Source: Myoxocephalus aenaeus (lineage: Eukaryota; Chordata; Actinopteri; Perciformes; Cottidae). From it: a DNA stretch of 64,000 nucleotides. The stretch's first letter is position 1. The number at the start of each line of letters is the position of its first letter. The translations under genes were made by a program, and so were the position numbers. A model generated the notes under the pieces. The model did not search any database and was not told where the DNA came from. It saw only the letters and a list, made by a program, of their open reading frames with translations. This document shows, piece by piece, positions 22,461 through 35,145 of the stretch. Location: positions 6,448,001 to 6,512,000 of the forward strand of contig JBAMJR010000180.1 in NCBI GenBank assembly GCA_038501785.1, given 5' to 3'.

Positions 22461-22836
22461 CTTAATGTTTTTTTATGATGATATCCACTGAAATTCACAG
22501 GCAATGGTCACAATGAACAAAGGGACTTTCTATTGGCAAGATATGCAAATATGTCAACATATATTGACTAAAGCAGGGGTTTCTGCACAATAAAAATGTG
22601 TTAAGCTAATACAACTAATTTATTTAAACTGGTTTTATTTGATAATGCAGAATTAATCCCTGTGCTGCTGTTGAAAATTCATGCAACTTCACACACGCTG
22701 TACTCAAACCTTGTGACAATTCATGCAACATTGCACAATTTGATTGCTTGCAGCTTGCAGCAACACGTTAGCCCTGTTTTTTTTCCAGATCTCCACCGCC
22801 TCTCACCCCGACTGTGTCGTGCAGAAGTGGGTTTGC

Positions 22837-22845
22837 TATATAAAG
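22837..22845 (+). promoter_or_regulatory. TATA box of TCAF gene 2
   Basis: TATATAAAG occurs in the same context as in gene 1, about 96 bp upstream of the ATG at 22933. The shorter distance reflects a 58-bp difference in the 5' UTR. Confidence 0.6.
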
Positions 22846-22932
22846 CGGGGAAGAAGCTCGGTCAATACTCATTCTTTACAGGACAGCCTGACATCTACCA
22901 ACACAACCTTCAGCTCATCGATCCTTCTCACT

Positions 22933-23044
22933 ATGTCCACCCAACGAAATCAGTCCTACAAGACCTTGATGACCGGCTTGAAAGAGCTGGACCTCAGTGG
23001 CCCCTCTGTCCCCAGCGACCTGTCCGCTTCTTCTCACGGTCCAA

Positions 23045-23078
<34 letters not shown>

Positions 23079-26000
23079 CCTCTTCCCTCATACAGTGTTG
23101 GTAAGGATTTTGCAGATGACCTTGAGTTCTTACTCCAGGGGATTTCAGAGTTTGATGGTTTCGATGGTCTTGATGCTTCTGAGGCTCTGCTCCACGGCCC
23201 GCTGTCATTCCCCATCGGTACCACTGCGGATGGACGGGCATTCCTGGCAGGATCCTACTATGGGAAGGGACGGGTCATTGTGGTTACACATGAACGTCCT
23301 CTGAAAACAAAGGTGCAGTCTCAATCATTGAATGTTCTTTGAATTTATTGATATGAACAGAAATCGTTCTTTGTAAGTTAAATTGAGCACGTAATAAAAA
23401 CTATTTCTAACTCTTTTTTTTTATTCCAGGAACTGGCTTCATTTTTGAACAATGCCGTTGTTTGGCTGGACCAAGGCCGGAAGGGGTCGGTTGGTGTTGT
23501 GCCAAATCCCAAACTGCTCAGTGAGTCAGGGTTAAAGTACAAGGAGACGAAGTTCAGGAAAGACCTGAGTGTATTTGTGTGCACAGCGTACAGCGATGAT
23601 CATGTGCAGGAAATCCAAGACTTTGTGGCAGAGGGAGGAGGCCTGCTGATTGGCGGACACTCGTGGCAGTGGGCAAATGAACATCCTGAACAGAACGCAA
23701 TGACAGATTTCTCAGGTATGATAGCACACCACGAGAGTTTTATTCTATGGCTCCCATTTCAACACCTGATAATATAGGACTTTATGTAAGATTGCTGAGC
23801 ATATATCCATGTGATGTTATACTGGACTCTGACACTTATCCTGCACATGTAAATACAGCCCCACATAATGAGTTCCATGGGGGCTATTTCCGATTGGAGA
23901 CATTTTGGACCCATAAAGATCTCTGCTCCTGGACACTTCAACTCTAACTCTAAAGTGATTATTGTGATTCCTTACACAGGCTTTACTGCTTTATACCATA
24001 CATCTAACACACAGAAGAGCACATAGACATGACTTATTTGGAGTTTTTTAAATGTTGGCGACCAGTATATCAGGTGATATTTGTTTTAACTGTGTTTCAG
24101 GAAACAAGATCCTGAACAAAATGGGCTTGAGTCTGTTGCCGAACTTCATCAAGTTTTTAAAGGGAAGCTCCAACCTGCCTATCAAAAGCAAGAAAGACAC
24201 CAACCACTTCCTCTCTCGTCTACGTCGCTTTGCTGATCATGTTATGCAGGGTGAAAAACTGAGCAAGCAGGATGAGGAACACCTGAAGAAACTGGGCAAG
24301 GATTGCATCAACTTCTTGGACATGAAGATGTATGACAGCTTCTTCTACACACAGGTGCTGTCCGTCCTGGTTGACATGGTGAAGTTAAGCATGTCACAGG
24401 TGGGTCATGAGTGACTTTATCGTCTGTGATTGAGAGTCAAACATATACTACATTTATAATTAAAAAACATTAGTAACAGTGAACTGTGAAAACATGAAAA
24501 GCCTTCCATTTGAAAGATAACTTGCAAAATAAATGTTAAACAGAATATATTTGAGAATATTTATTAATAATGTCAAGGATTTAGATTGAACAGATGATCA
24601 AGAAAATGGCTAATTTCTGGTTACAGCACGGTTTCCGAGCTTGTAGATCTTGTTTAATTTTCTTGTAAATATAGGCTACTTATTATACTCTGCATCTATT
24701 GCAATTAAAATGCTTAATTTTCCATCTACACAGGAGGAGCATTCTTGTTTTTCGGATTTTCTTTTTTCAGTCAATGCAGCAATTTTATATCATGTTATAT
24801 ATAATATACATGTAAGAAGCTATATTCAGTTTGTACGGAAGTTAGCCCGCTACAACGGCCGCAATGGTAACTCTCATTATCCAGCTACGTGGATATGAAT
24901 AGCAGTGCTCCTTCTAATCCTGTTTTATTTCTATGACCTCACCATTTACCTCTGACATCATACCTCCTCATCTGATGGATCCAAACCTCCCACATACGCT
25001 CCCTGTCGCACCTTCATCAACGCCACACTAGAATCCCATCATTCACACTGACCTTATAGGGTGATGGTCTGAATTCACAGCCTCCACCTCCTATTACAAT
25101 AAATCTGGGCATGCCAGTCTGCCTGACATTACCATCCACACTACTGTCTCTTATATTCAGCCTCAAACAAAGTAAGCAGACCAGCTCGGTATCACTCATC
25201 CCATATTTGTCTCCTGCTTAAATTTGAATTTAGAGAGCCGGTGAGAGGCAATCAAAATGCTCCCAATCTCGGATCTTGCACCTTTAAATGTACTGTACAT
25301 TCAAATTAAACGTTTTTGCAATGTTATTACAAATGCCCTGGGTTGTCATCACTATTATTATCATCATATTGTTGCCCTCACTGGAAACCTGTTGGCTGTC
25401 AACCAATCAGGTTGTGTTGCAGGGATCCATTTTAAGATGATTTATGTTTGTTTTATTTCAAGGTGAGTGAGAAGAACCCCGTGAAGTATCTCAGCGACCA
25501 TCTACTTCTCCGTTTGGGGACAGCGGTTTATAATGTGTCACCAGATCGTGATGCCCTTCTGCCCATCCTCATCAAGCACGTCCCTGTGTTGCCAGCAGTG
25601 GAAAAACAAAGGATCACGATTAATGCCAACACAGCAGGTCAGACCTCACGGTTATGAACAAATGTGTTAAAATGATTGTGAGATCAACATGCCGATCTGT
25701 AATTTGTCTCTGTACAATGTAATATGTTGCAGTAGTGTGTGTGTGTGGTATTACATTGCATCGACATGGAGGCCGTTATATCTCTCTTGTGACTCACATG
25801 GATCTTTTTGCTCATCTTTATCTCTGCCAGCAGACATGACGTGGCTCAGCACAGGCCTGTACCTCTCTCCTGGTATGAAGACCGAGATGATCATGCCAGC
25901 AAACATGGTCAAGGGCTGGACGGTACACAAAAACAAATAATTACTATTGTTAATGTTCTGTTAATTTAGACCATCAAGTCTTTATTCTGTCAATAAAGCA

Positions 26001-29000
26001 CCAAATCAAAATTGTATCTTGAACTTAACAACAGCAACTTTCAAAATGAAGACAGGTATTTTTATATATTTTCACCTCTATCTATATGCTTCAATGTATT
26101 CATGCTATTCTGGCTTGTTTTATAGCCATTGACTTACATGCATCTACTGAAAAATCTAACTTTTTTTAAAACTGTTTTTCCAAGCAGTAACCTATCCCAT
26201 GTCTCCCTCAGATCCAGATCGGTTGTCAAACAGACTACCTGGATACTGACAAGTTGAAGAAAGAACTGTTGAGAGCACCACGTGTTTATGAGGGATTTCC
26301 TGTCACCTCAGAGAAGATGCAGGTGTGCAACCTGTGGGGGGGGCTCATCTACCTGGTGGCTCCACCCAACACAAAGGTGGAGGGGGCAGAGGTCACAGTG
26401 CAGACGGCTGTAACTGCTCCTTATTACAAGTCTGGTGAGTGTGTCACTGTCTGTTCATGCTCCACAAAGGACTGTGAGGAGGATCTAATGCACATCATGC
26501 AGCAGTATGAACAGATCTGCTGCCTGGGAAAAAGGTTCTCTAAGGGGCAAAAGTTGCTGTTGAGCACTTGTTGACTAACTCAGTTTAGACTTTTTTTCAT
26601 GGAGGTTCAAATACTAAATGTGTTATGTAAAAGTTATGCAACTTACTTTTGTATTAAAAAAGGGACAATGTACAGTAATCAACATTCAAACAAATGTAAA
26701 TGTAAACCCAAGTATGTATTGGTTTCATTTTCGGAACTGCTTTTTTTCTGGGCGAGATTATATAACAAAACAAAAGTTAAGATTTAGGAAACAAAACCAA
26801 GTAGTAAAATTTATGAAAACCGGCCGTCTCGTGGTTGAAATTCTCATGTTTTGTTTGTTGGACCCATCCACCTACACTCCAGCCCGCCATATGTGGTCTT
26901 TCTCGATATTTAATACTACTACACGTATGACTGTTGCATATTTATGTGGGTGCGTTCAATTCGCGTCTACACCACGAAAAATGATCCTAATTGACTTTCC
27001 ATTGGTATTGATGTCATACTGATAACTCAAAAAACTCTGGCCATGTACAGAAAACCAATTGACTATTTCACGACCTTCCATGGCACTGGGCCGTGACGTC
27101 TTTAGGCATAACACAATGTGTACAATAGTCAAAAGCATATATTACACATGTCAAAACACATATACAATAGAGGTAAATAATATGAGCGGACAAAATCCAG
27201 TCCAGTATGAGTACAGTCATGTTACACAAATAGAAATAGAAAATATTAAGTCTTAAGTCCTTCAAACTTAAAATCTCCACAAGACAGGGCCAACACTCCA
27301 AAAACAGGCACAGACATGGACAGCGGTTCCACAACTGTTTCTCTTGGTTGTCTGCATACGAAGACGTGTTCACGTGTTTTATCGCTTATTTCAGGCGTGA
27401 CCACAGCAGCTGAATGGTTGTTGCTGCGCAAAGCTCCCGCACCCTGGGCGGAGCTGGAGTTTGACAACATCATCCTCACTGTGCCATCGGATGTTGTTCG
27501 AAACCTGGAGGGCCTTGATGAGGTGGCGAAACTTTGGAATGACATCATGAGGGGCGTCGCAGAACTGGCTGTCATAGACCACACATTTACCCGCAAAGAA
27601 CGCTTTGTAGCAGATGTGCAGATTTCTTTAGGTAAGTGTGTTTTGCTGTCACATGTACAATCAATCAGCATCTAATCAGGATGCCTCCTGGACGCCTCCC
27701 ATTAGAGGTTTTCCAGGCACGTCCAACTGGTAGGAGACCCCGGGGTAGACCCAGGACACGCTGGAGGGATTATATCTCCCGGCTGGCCTTGGAACGCCTC
27801 GGGATCCCCCAGAATGAGCTGGAAAGTGTTGCGGGTGAGAGGGAAGCCTGGGTCGGCCTGCTGAACCTGCTGCCACCGCGACCCGACCCCGGATAAGCGG
27901 CTGATAATGGATGGATGGATGGATGGATGTACAATCAAATGATGTCTTTGCTGCATGTGCTGTAAAAAAAGAAAATAATGGTGTTTGCATTATTTAATGC
28001 TGTTGATGAGCATTGCTATTGAACTGTCAAGCAAACATCCCTGTCACACTGTTTGTGTTACTAACGTCTCTCCATCCAGGTCTCATGCATGCAGGCTATC
28101 CTATCATGATGCACTCAACTGACGCCGCTGAGATGTTCAGACCAGGTGATGCCAGGACCAATGGCCTGTGGGGGCCCATCCATGAACTGGGACACAACCA
28201 ACAGAGAAGCTGCTGGGAGTTCCGACCAAACACCAAAGAGGCCACATGCAACCTGTGGTCAGTGTATGTACACGAGGAAGTGCTGGAGGTCAAGAGGGAA
28301 CAGGTGGAGTATATTTGTTTTATAAAACAACATGTATCGTGAAAAGTGTTTGGCTTTTCATTTTGGATCACATTGTTTCACAATCATATCATTTCATCTT
28401 GCTCAACGCAGGCTCATCCAAATATGCCTTTAGCAAAACGCAAAAAACTAACAGAGGAGTTCGTGAAGGGGGGCAAGAAACGCAGCAGCTGGGAAATGTG
28501 GGTGGCTCTGGAGACGTACCTGCAGGTGAGACACTATTACTTTGTATTCAACTCTGTCAAGAAAATATGTAACACAGGAGTCAGTCAACACAATTGCACC
28601 CCTTCAAATATAACACTTGTTTTTAAACATAGCCACAAGCTGCAATTGTGGGTTCAAACCTTTTATTTGTCAAATCTTAATGTAATTAGTAAAACGGTAC
28701 TTTAGTGCATCTCTGCCTTAACGGACGGAGCATCTTTTCTCTATCAGCCTCTCATTCACCCATTCACACTCACACATTCACACATCGATGGCAACGGAGC
28801 TGTTAAAATATAATGACCGGACAAATGGTCGATGAGTTAGAGACAATTTCCTGCCAAGCCCTGAATATGTGGCCTTTTTTTATTTTATTTATGCCAGCCT
28901 TTTTTTTTTTAGACCAGTCTTATCCTTTTGTAGGATGTATATCAAATGTGGTGTTGATACAGTCAAAAAACAGAAAGTAGAGCCAAAATCCATCTTGACG

Positions 29001-29507
29001 GGCGTTTATGGTCAAAGAAGCTTTTTGTAGAGCAAATTGAGTTATGACCTGCACATCATATCCAGTTATTATGGGACAGAAGTCCACACCTCTAGCTTGT
29101 TCCAGCCTTCAGGTTTGAACCCTAATAAGACTCAAAGTCTCGAGGCCAAATCGACCCAGTTAGACTTTAACGCGTATTTGCACGGCAAACCAAAATGTTG
29201 GATGAAAAAAATAAAGAAACAACATTGCTGTTTTTCCACATTTCCACTCTTTCTTTCCTTGTAGCTCCAGGATAAGTTTGGCTGGGATGCCTTGAAGAAG
29301 GTGTTTGCTGCCTACCACAAGATGAGCAACTTCCCAAAGGACAACGATGGAAAGATGAACCTGTATGCTGTGACCTTCTCCCAGACTGTGGGGATGAACC
29401 TGTCTGCCTTCTTTAAGGCCTGGAGCTGGCCCATAGAAACAGCCACTGAGGAGAAACTCTCCAACCTGGATGCCTGGACCGACCACCCCATGGTCCAGTA
29501 CGACTGA
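22933..29507 (+). CDS. tcaf: TRPM8 channel-associated factor (TCAF), gene 2, N-terminally deleted
   Basis: Exons 2-11 are intact: 23096-23312, 23430-23715, 24101-24399, 25463-25637, 25831-25922, 26212-26434, 27395-27631, 28080-28303, 28412-28525, 29265-29507. Exon 1 keeps only its first 30 codons (MSTQRNQSYKTLMTG...) before the sequence breaks into a CT repeat, so the first N-terminal repeat is missing. The only phase-compatible donor I see is a weak GT at 23022. Using it gives a 74-bp intron and an open frame of 732 residues, with HELGH at 574-578 (28181-28195). Without splicing, the ATG frame runs out of phase with exon 2. Expected role is as for gene 1 (TRPM8-associated factor with an M60-like domain), but the missing repeat may alter or abolish function. 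Exons 2-11 show no stop or frameshift, which argues against an old pseudogene. Confidence 0.85.
23048..23075. repeat. (CT)n at the TCAF gene 2 exon 2 acceptor
   Basis: About 14 CT units start after CCAACCAT and run into a pyrimidine-rich tract ending CATACAG at 23095. It forms the whole upstream context of exon 2 and marks the breakpoint where exon 1 and the old intron 1 were lost. Confidence 0.85.
27665..27926 (+). mobile_element. 5'-truncated RTE-type LINE in TCAF gene 2 intron 8
   Basis: It encodes the C-terminal tail of an RTE-like ORF (GRLPLEVFQARPTGRR, PRTRWRDYISRLALERLG, LLNLLPPRPDPG) and ends in GGATG/ATGG repeats, typical of fish RTE elements. A candidate target duplication ATGTACAATCAA flanks it (27653-27664 and 27927-27938). 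The first ATG of the right copy could also belong to the terminal repeat. Confidence 0.85.
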
Positions 29508-29844
29508 ACCTCTGACTGCAGCTGATTACAATTGCAGGGAGGTGGGTGGTAGTTTATAATTAGGACATTTGTATAACTGGGGTTAGTAGTGATCTGTGTA
29601 AAAGAATAGCAATACTCTTTATAACTAACTAAAAAGATTAACATTACAGGTGTAGGTATGTGCATGAAGGCTCTAAAAACGGTGATTCCCTTAAAAGTAC
29701 ATTTTCTTGCTAAAATCGTTATGATACTGCTGGCTGGGCTGTAAAATCAAAATGATGAGCAGGAACACTCAGCAGAGTTGTTCCCTGTGGGTTCATCACT
29801 ATGATCGACTCCTCTCACATTCCAGACAGTCATTTGACAGACTG

Positions 29845-29893
<49 letters not shown>

Positions 29894-30458
29894 ATTATAG
29901 CAGCTATCAATGTTTTTCAGAAACCATAATAGCATCGGGAAACGCATAAGTAAAAGGCATATTCTAATTGAAAACTAAATCTTCTTTCAGGGTCATATAT
30001 TCTAATAGTTTTTCAGATATTTGGATGTTTCTTTTGTGAATCAGTAAATTGTGTCTTTCATTGATCATTTATTCTCAAGGTGTTAAAAGTTCATCTCTAT
30101 ACTTCATCATCTATGCTTAAGTCGCTGCATCTTGTGTGTGTTTATTTTGGAGTTGGTTCATCTTTTTGACAATACATTAATTTCCTTCATTCAATGATAC
30201 AATATATTCAATATATGCAGGCTGTGTTCGTAAGACAGACAAATTTTTTCAGCTCTGTTTTGATATGTGCATTTGCTGTCAATAAAAAAGACAAATAAAA
30301 AGTAATTTTCCCCCCCTCTATTTATTTGTATTCATCTATTTGTGGTTGAATGAGAATAATTATAAAGGATGTATTATTCTTAAAGCTGTTAAATGTCAAC
30401 ATGCATCATAGTTGCAGCAGTGGGAAATTATTTTTTTAGTCATCCTTTTTATTATTCT
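29508..30458. other. Convergent 3' region between TCAF gene 2 and the nuclease gene
   Basis: It holds a (TA)n tract at 29847-29889 and, near the middle, AATAAA signals for the + strand at 30281-30286 and about 30294. An AATAAA for the minus strand lies at 30321-30326, with another directly after the nuclease stop (30448-30453). The two genes' 3' UTRs therefore probably meet or overlap here. No coding sequence is seen. Confidence 0.6.
29847..29889. repeat. (TA)n microsatellite
   Basis: About 21 TA units lie in the 3' region of TCAF gene 2. Confidence 0.95.
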
Positions 30459-33400
30459 TTACGCCCTGCAGTTCTTGTAAAATAGCTCCCCTACTGGCTG
30501 ATTGGAGAACTGCTGGAGGAATTCTCCCAGTTCATCCAGTGAGAGCTTCTCCACCCAGTTGTTCTCCGTGTTCCTCGCTGTGGCAGCCCCACTCTGGACG
30601 GGCCTGCCGTTGTTGTCCACACAGCAGTGGGCGTTCCACAGGTAGTCTGGGATGTTGACGCGCTTCACATTGTTTTTCACAATCCAGTTGTCTGCAGAGG
30701 GAACGGCGCCAACCAGCACGAAGGCCTTGGAGCACTTGGCCCGGAAAAGGTCGGTGAGCTGGGTCTCGTGGATCCTCCAGGCGTTCTGGTTCAGCTTTGG
30801 GTTCTGAGGAACCACATTGGTCAGGGTGAAAGTGGCATTGCGGCTGGGGACTGCAAGAGAGAGGAATGGAGGATTACAGGAAGTTACGCAAGAAATACAG
30901 TTACAGTTTGTGGTTCCAAAGAAATATAGTTATGTATTGTAGGTGGTTTGATGCAGAGGAAGAGAGAGAAAGAACAAGATGTGTCATGTGATCATTCTCA
31001 TGCTACCAGGTTTAAAATGTCACCCAAAATATTGTTTAAACTTGTTGAGTTGTAAACTGGAGGCACAATTAGTGAGGCTACAGCAGCTGCAATCTGGAAG
31101 ATAATGGTTGTTTGTACCTATTCTAATATGAATCAGATATCCGCTAATATTTGAACAATAATTATTCTTATAGTAGTTATAATGTGAATGTACTTTTTTC
31201 GATTCTTATTATCAATTTTCCAAAAAGTGTGCACATAAAGAATAGATAACAATAAGGGATTCAATGAAAAACAAAAACATATTTTAAGAGGATTTTTTCT
31301 TTCTTTTGGTATCTTGTGCTAACAAGCCTGAGATGATAAAATATTCAGAGGAAGCAGATGAAGGATGGTTCCATGGCAAACATTCATTTCATGATCAAAA
31401 GTACATTTTAAAAAAGGGAAATAATTACTGTATAAGCAATTCCCTTAATCTCCATGTTAAACATGTGAATACAAGTATAAAACAGACGCTGCAATTAGTA
31501 GTTATTTGCAAATATTATGTTATTAACTGCTCAATTTAATACTGAGATGAGATTAAATATATTTCTCTGGCTGCAGCCTCCCATCGCTACCTTATGGTTG
31601 CTATGATAACAGACGCCAGAGACACCAACTTATGAAACCATAGAAACCCGAAAGTAATGAATCCTTCTGTGATTCAGTGTCACATATTGATGCAAAGTTT
31701 AGCTGGAAAGATTACGCTTAGATACAGTCGGCTATTATTCCTCCATTCTGTTGCATCGCAGCAAAATAATCTTGAATGCAAAAATAGAGAGCTGTTTGAT
31801 GCTCAAGGTACGCATTCATAATATATTTATAGGAATAACCAATCTTCTCCTTCATGGTCTGGTTTACTTATGTAGGTCATGTAGAGGCATCTCTTAATCT
31901 GGCTGGTCTCATCCAGCGTCGGTGGCGATACCTACAAAATAATAATGCAACATAATTCGTAGACATCCCGCCAAAATAATTGACTACGTTATCACAGGAT
32001 GGGTCCAACAACCAGCGATCTTTACTTCCAGGAGACCTCTGTTTGCGTACTTCAGGCACTTCCGTAGTTATTTTAACCCAAGTTACAATCTTTTTCTAAA
32101 CCTAAGCAAAGAGTTTTGTTGTGTAAACCAAACTGTTGATTCCTGTGAAGAGGGGAGTTTATTTTTTAAACGACTGTATGAGGATTAGCTGACTTAACTA
32201 AGACTGTTTCATAACCAGTTAAAAGTTCCTCACAGTAACTTTAAATGACAAGTATGTGAATGCCACCGGACGACGTAAAACAAGTAATAATTTCATTGTC
32301 GAGCATCGATTTAAAGTAATAATCCAACACTTGTATCAAAGGTTTCCAACACAGAAATCTCCCACGTTCCACCTCCACTACCTGCGTGGTGTCCGTTGGG
32401 GTTGAGGTGACCACGGTCGAAGCCGGAGTGTGTGTAGTCCTCGTTCAGGGCCTGTCTCTCTCCTTGGTAGACCCCAGGGTGGTCCTTCCCCAGCCAGTAG
32501 CCGTCCTTCATCTCCGCTTGCCAGGACATGTTTACCAGCTGTGAGGCAATAACCCCTCAGATGTAAACATACGTGTACAGACTGTGACTCATGCAGTAGA
32601 ATATACTGAAAGATATCAATGGATTACGGTTGACTCATGTTGAACACAATACCGGCAAATTACAATAAATTACTGGCAGCAATTTCACCATTAAGCTACT
32701 GCACAATGTACAGTATCTCCACTGTATCAAACGGATATAGCAAATTACTGTAATTAGTTTTTTGGTGTAGCAATTCAAAGTACCGTATTTTACTGGCAGC
32801 AGTTATTGTAATCAAAATGTGCAGTAATTTGACAGCTGTAAGCAACACATTCCTGTGAAAAGGAAACCGTTTTGATCATGGGAGCAAGAGGTATGTCACC
32901 CAGAATGCATTGCTTCCACAGCAATATAAGCACAATACAGCTCATCACTGTTAGAATGTCATTGTAAATGTGCGTCACAATCAGTGCTTATTACTGAACA
33001 ATGCTGTTCTCTCCAAACTTGATGTTTACAACACATTCTGATGATTTTGTCCACATCACAATACTGTTGATGATGCACATACAGAATACACACGAACCTG
33101 AGGCTCCACAAACCACCTCTTCTCCCTGCCTCCTCCATTGCTGGGCTGGAAGTGATAGGCGGCGTAGACGGCGATGCGATGGGTTGTGTCATACAGCGTG
33201 GCAAAGTGGTATCTGGTGGAGCAAAGATGTCGTCCAGTGATCGGAAGGGAAAACAATGAGGTGTAAGAAACGAGGTGTCAGATTTTCTGCACTTCACACT
33301 ATCGCGCTGTATATAAACTAAAGTATAAAGGTGTGATTTCTTTCCTTACCTATTGTTGAAGCGCTGACAGAGGCGGGCGGCATCAGCTATAGAAGCCCCC

Positions 33401-33667
33401 CACTCTGGCACCTTCTCTTTATAGAAGTACCCCATGCATTCTGGCACATCCTGGGACAAACAAATAATAATTAAACACAGGCTTCTAAGTGAGCCACTTG
33501 TGACACACACACACTTTGTTTTTGACTGAACTGGAAAAAGGTCACACACCTCAAAACGCTCCACAACATCAGCATGAGCAGAAAAGATGAGCGAGAGAAG
33601 AGCGCACAAAGTTCCCACGGTTTGCATCCTGGACTACACCTTTGGTCTCAGGGATTCTTAAAGCGTC
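30459..33667 (-). CDS. ENDOD1-like secreted DNA/RNA non-specific endonuclease
   Basis: Five coding exons on the minus strand, in transcript order: 33627-33550 (ATG at 33627; the exon starts at 33667), 33450-33350, 33212-33098, 32538-32382, 30850-30459. Junctions are GT-AG with matching phases, and the total is 843 nt (280 residues). The N-terminus is a signal peptide (MQTVGTLCALLSLIFSAHA). The core is the Endonuclease_NS (His-Me finger) fold: EKRWFVEPQ, then FDRGHLNPNGHH with the DRGH active-site motif at residues 139-142, then NVVPQNPKLNQNAW with the expected metal-binding Asn (about 162-173). Such enzymes cleave DNA and RNA with a divalent metal. Secretion or delivery to the lumen is inferred from the signal peptide. 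It resembles the short fish 'endonuclease domain-containing 1-like' family, which lacks the long C-terminus of mammalian ENDOD1 (recalled). It is convergent with TCAF gene 2. Confidence 0.9.
32640..32960. repeat. Possible MITE-like repeat in nuclease intron 3
   Basis: The sequence repeatedly uses words such as TTACTGTAAT, TTTACTGGCAGCA and AAATTACTG in both orientations, as in short fish inverted-repeat elements. Exact ends and target duplications were not resolved. Confidence 0.3.
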
Positions 33668-33811
33668 CTGTGAGAGAGTTGAGTCAAATACAACAGGATG
33701 TGTAACTATGCAGTGTATGTTATACACACACAAAACCACTACATGTCGGTCAATTGCGATAGCTTCAGCCTGCACATGCAAGAGGATCAGTGTGTTTGTG
33801 TGTCAACTCAC

Positions 33812-33850
33812 CGGCTGGTGCACCTGTCTGCCGCCACAGTCCTCCCTGAG
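33812..33850 (-). other. Probable 5' UTR exon of the nuclease gene
   Basis: On the minus strand a good donor (CCG|GTGAGTTG, exon end at 33812) pairs with the acceptor CTCTCACAG before 33667, which opens the exon carrying the start codon. A TATA-like ACATAAAAG lies just upstream of this exon on the minus strand (about 33863-33871). The 5' limit of the exon is uncertain. Confidence 0.45.
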
Positions 33851-35000
33851 CAGAAAGCTGCTTTTATGTGTGACTTCTCCTCACCTTTCACCCCGTCGGT
33901 CCTCTGGCTTTTTTATCGGAACTCCTGCAAACACGTGACACGTGTGGGCTGTGACCCAGAGTTTGGTCAACGCACTGCATTGGGTGAGTTTCTGAAAGAC
34001 GCGAGATGACGTCTGTATGTTAAAGAGGACATTTGATGTGTTATTACAATGACAACATTTCATGGCATGTTCTGCTTCTTTATACTTTTTACTGCACTGC
34101 ATTTATTTAATAACTTTAGCTTTTTAGAAATTCACAAGCTCCTAAAATTGATTATTCAAATCCACTTTTTCTTTTGGTATTTTAAGTATATTTTGATGTT
34201 GATACTGTACCTATAAGTAACATTTTGAATGTCGGACTTGTACTTTACCCAAGTTAAAGAGTACTTCCTCCAAAGCTTTTTATAATCCTGCTTTTACATT
34301 TATGCATTAATAATAAAATGTAATAATACTTGTTATACTACTAATAACAATTACAATAATACATCATAATAAAACAATCACAGGGGTCACTTTTTTATCC
34401 GCGTACTTCTTTCACAACTGGCTTTAAAGCTTTCAGTGGAAATCATGTATTGCCTAACGCTGTATGAAATCAATACATACTGTTTTTTGTTTTGTTTTTA
34501 CAGGGAGTCACAGCGTTGTGGTGATGGCGAGGTGAGACATATAGGCGTGTGTTCCACTGATTCTATTAATGAGTTATAATACCATAAACACATTCCTGTA
34601 ATTTTATATCAAGTTCACCTCCTGGAATATTGACAACATGTGCATTTTGGCAGCTTCCCTCAGTCTCCCACGGCCAGCTTTAGGTTAGGTAACACCAAGA
34701 TATCGGCTCAGGTGTTATTTTTCCCACGATCAGAGCCGAGGCCGTGTGCAAACCTCTCACGTGGACTCCTCCCAGTCCTCTAACGTACACTTGTTTAACA
34801 CCAAAGTATTCTGAATGTGTGAACAATGTCTATATTTAACCCGTTTCATGCGCCCAGAGAGGTCAGGAGGTCAGCCGGAGAGCCTGCTGTAGCCACAACT
34901 ATTGCTCTACTCAGTTGATTTCATCCATCTTGCCTTCAACAGGGTGGTGGTCTGTTGTCGATTTCCGTCACTCATGCAGTTTATGGACCCATACTTTTCT

Positions 35001-35145
35001 AGTCTTCCGACCACTCAAAGCGCTTTAACACGACATGACATCATTCACCCATTCACACACTGATGAGAGGAGCTACCATGCAAGGTGCCACATCAGGAAT
35101 ATCAACCATTCATACACCGTAGGCGCATCTACGGGAGCAAAGCAT
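35001..35145. repeat. Common teleost interspersed repeat
   Basis: CACTCAAAGCGCTTTAACAC followed by CATTCACCCATTCACACACT and GCCACATCAGG is a sequence seen very often in fish genomes (recalled). A degenerate relative lies near 28745-28790. The family is not assigned. Confidence 0.5.

Larger units (their letters stand above)
19391..23022. repeat. Duplicated upstream block, copy 2
   Basis: This matches 1-3439. Because LINE debris, LINE, relic exon, LTR-like element and promoter are collinear in both copies, the block was duplicated as a unit and does not represent independent insertions. It ends at codon 30 of the TCAF gene 2 reading frame, after which the sequence switches to a CT-rich tract and then exon 2. 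Confidence 0.9.

Noticed and set aside
22662..23342. 226-codon open frame running from upstream of the promoter through TCAF gene 2 exon 2
   Set aside because: Its ATG lies upstream of the TATA box, and the frame before exon 2 reads UTR, exon 1 in the wrong phase and a CT repeat. The match to TCAF begins only at the exon 2 acceptor.
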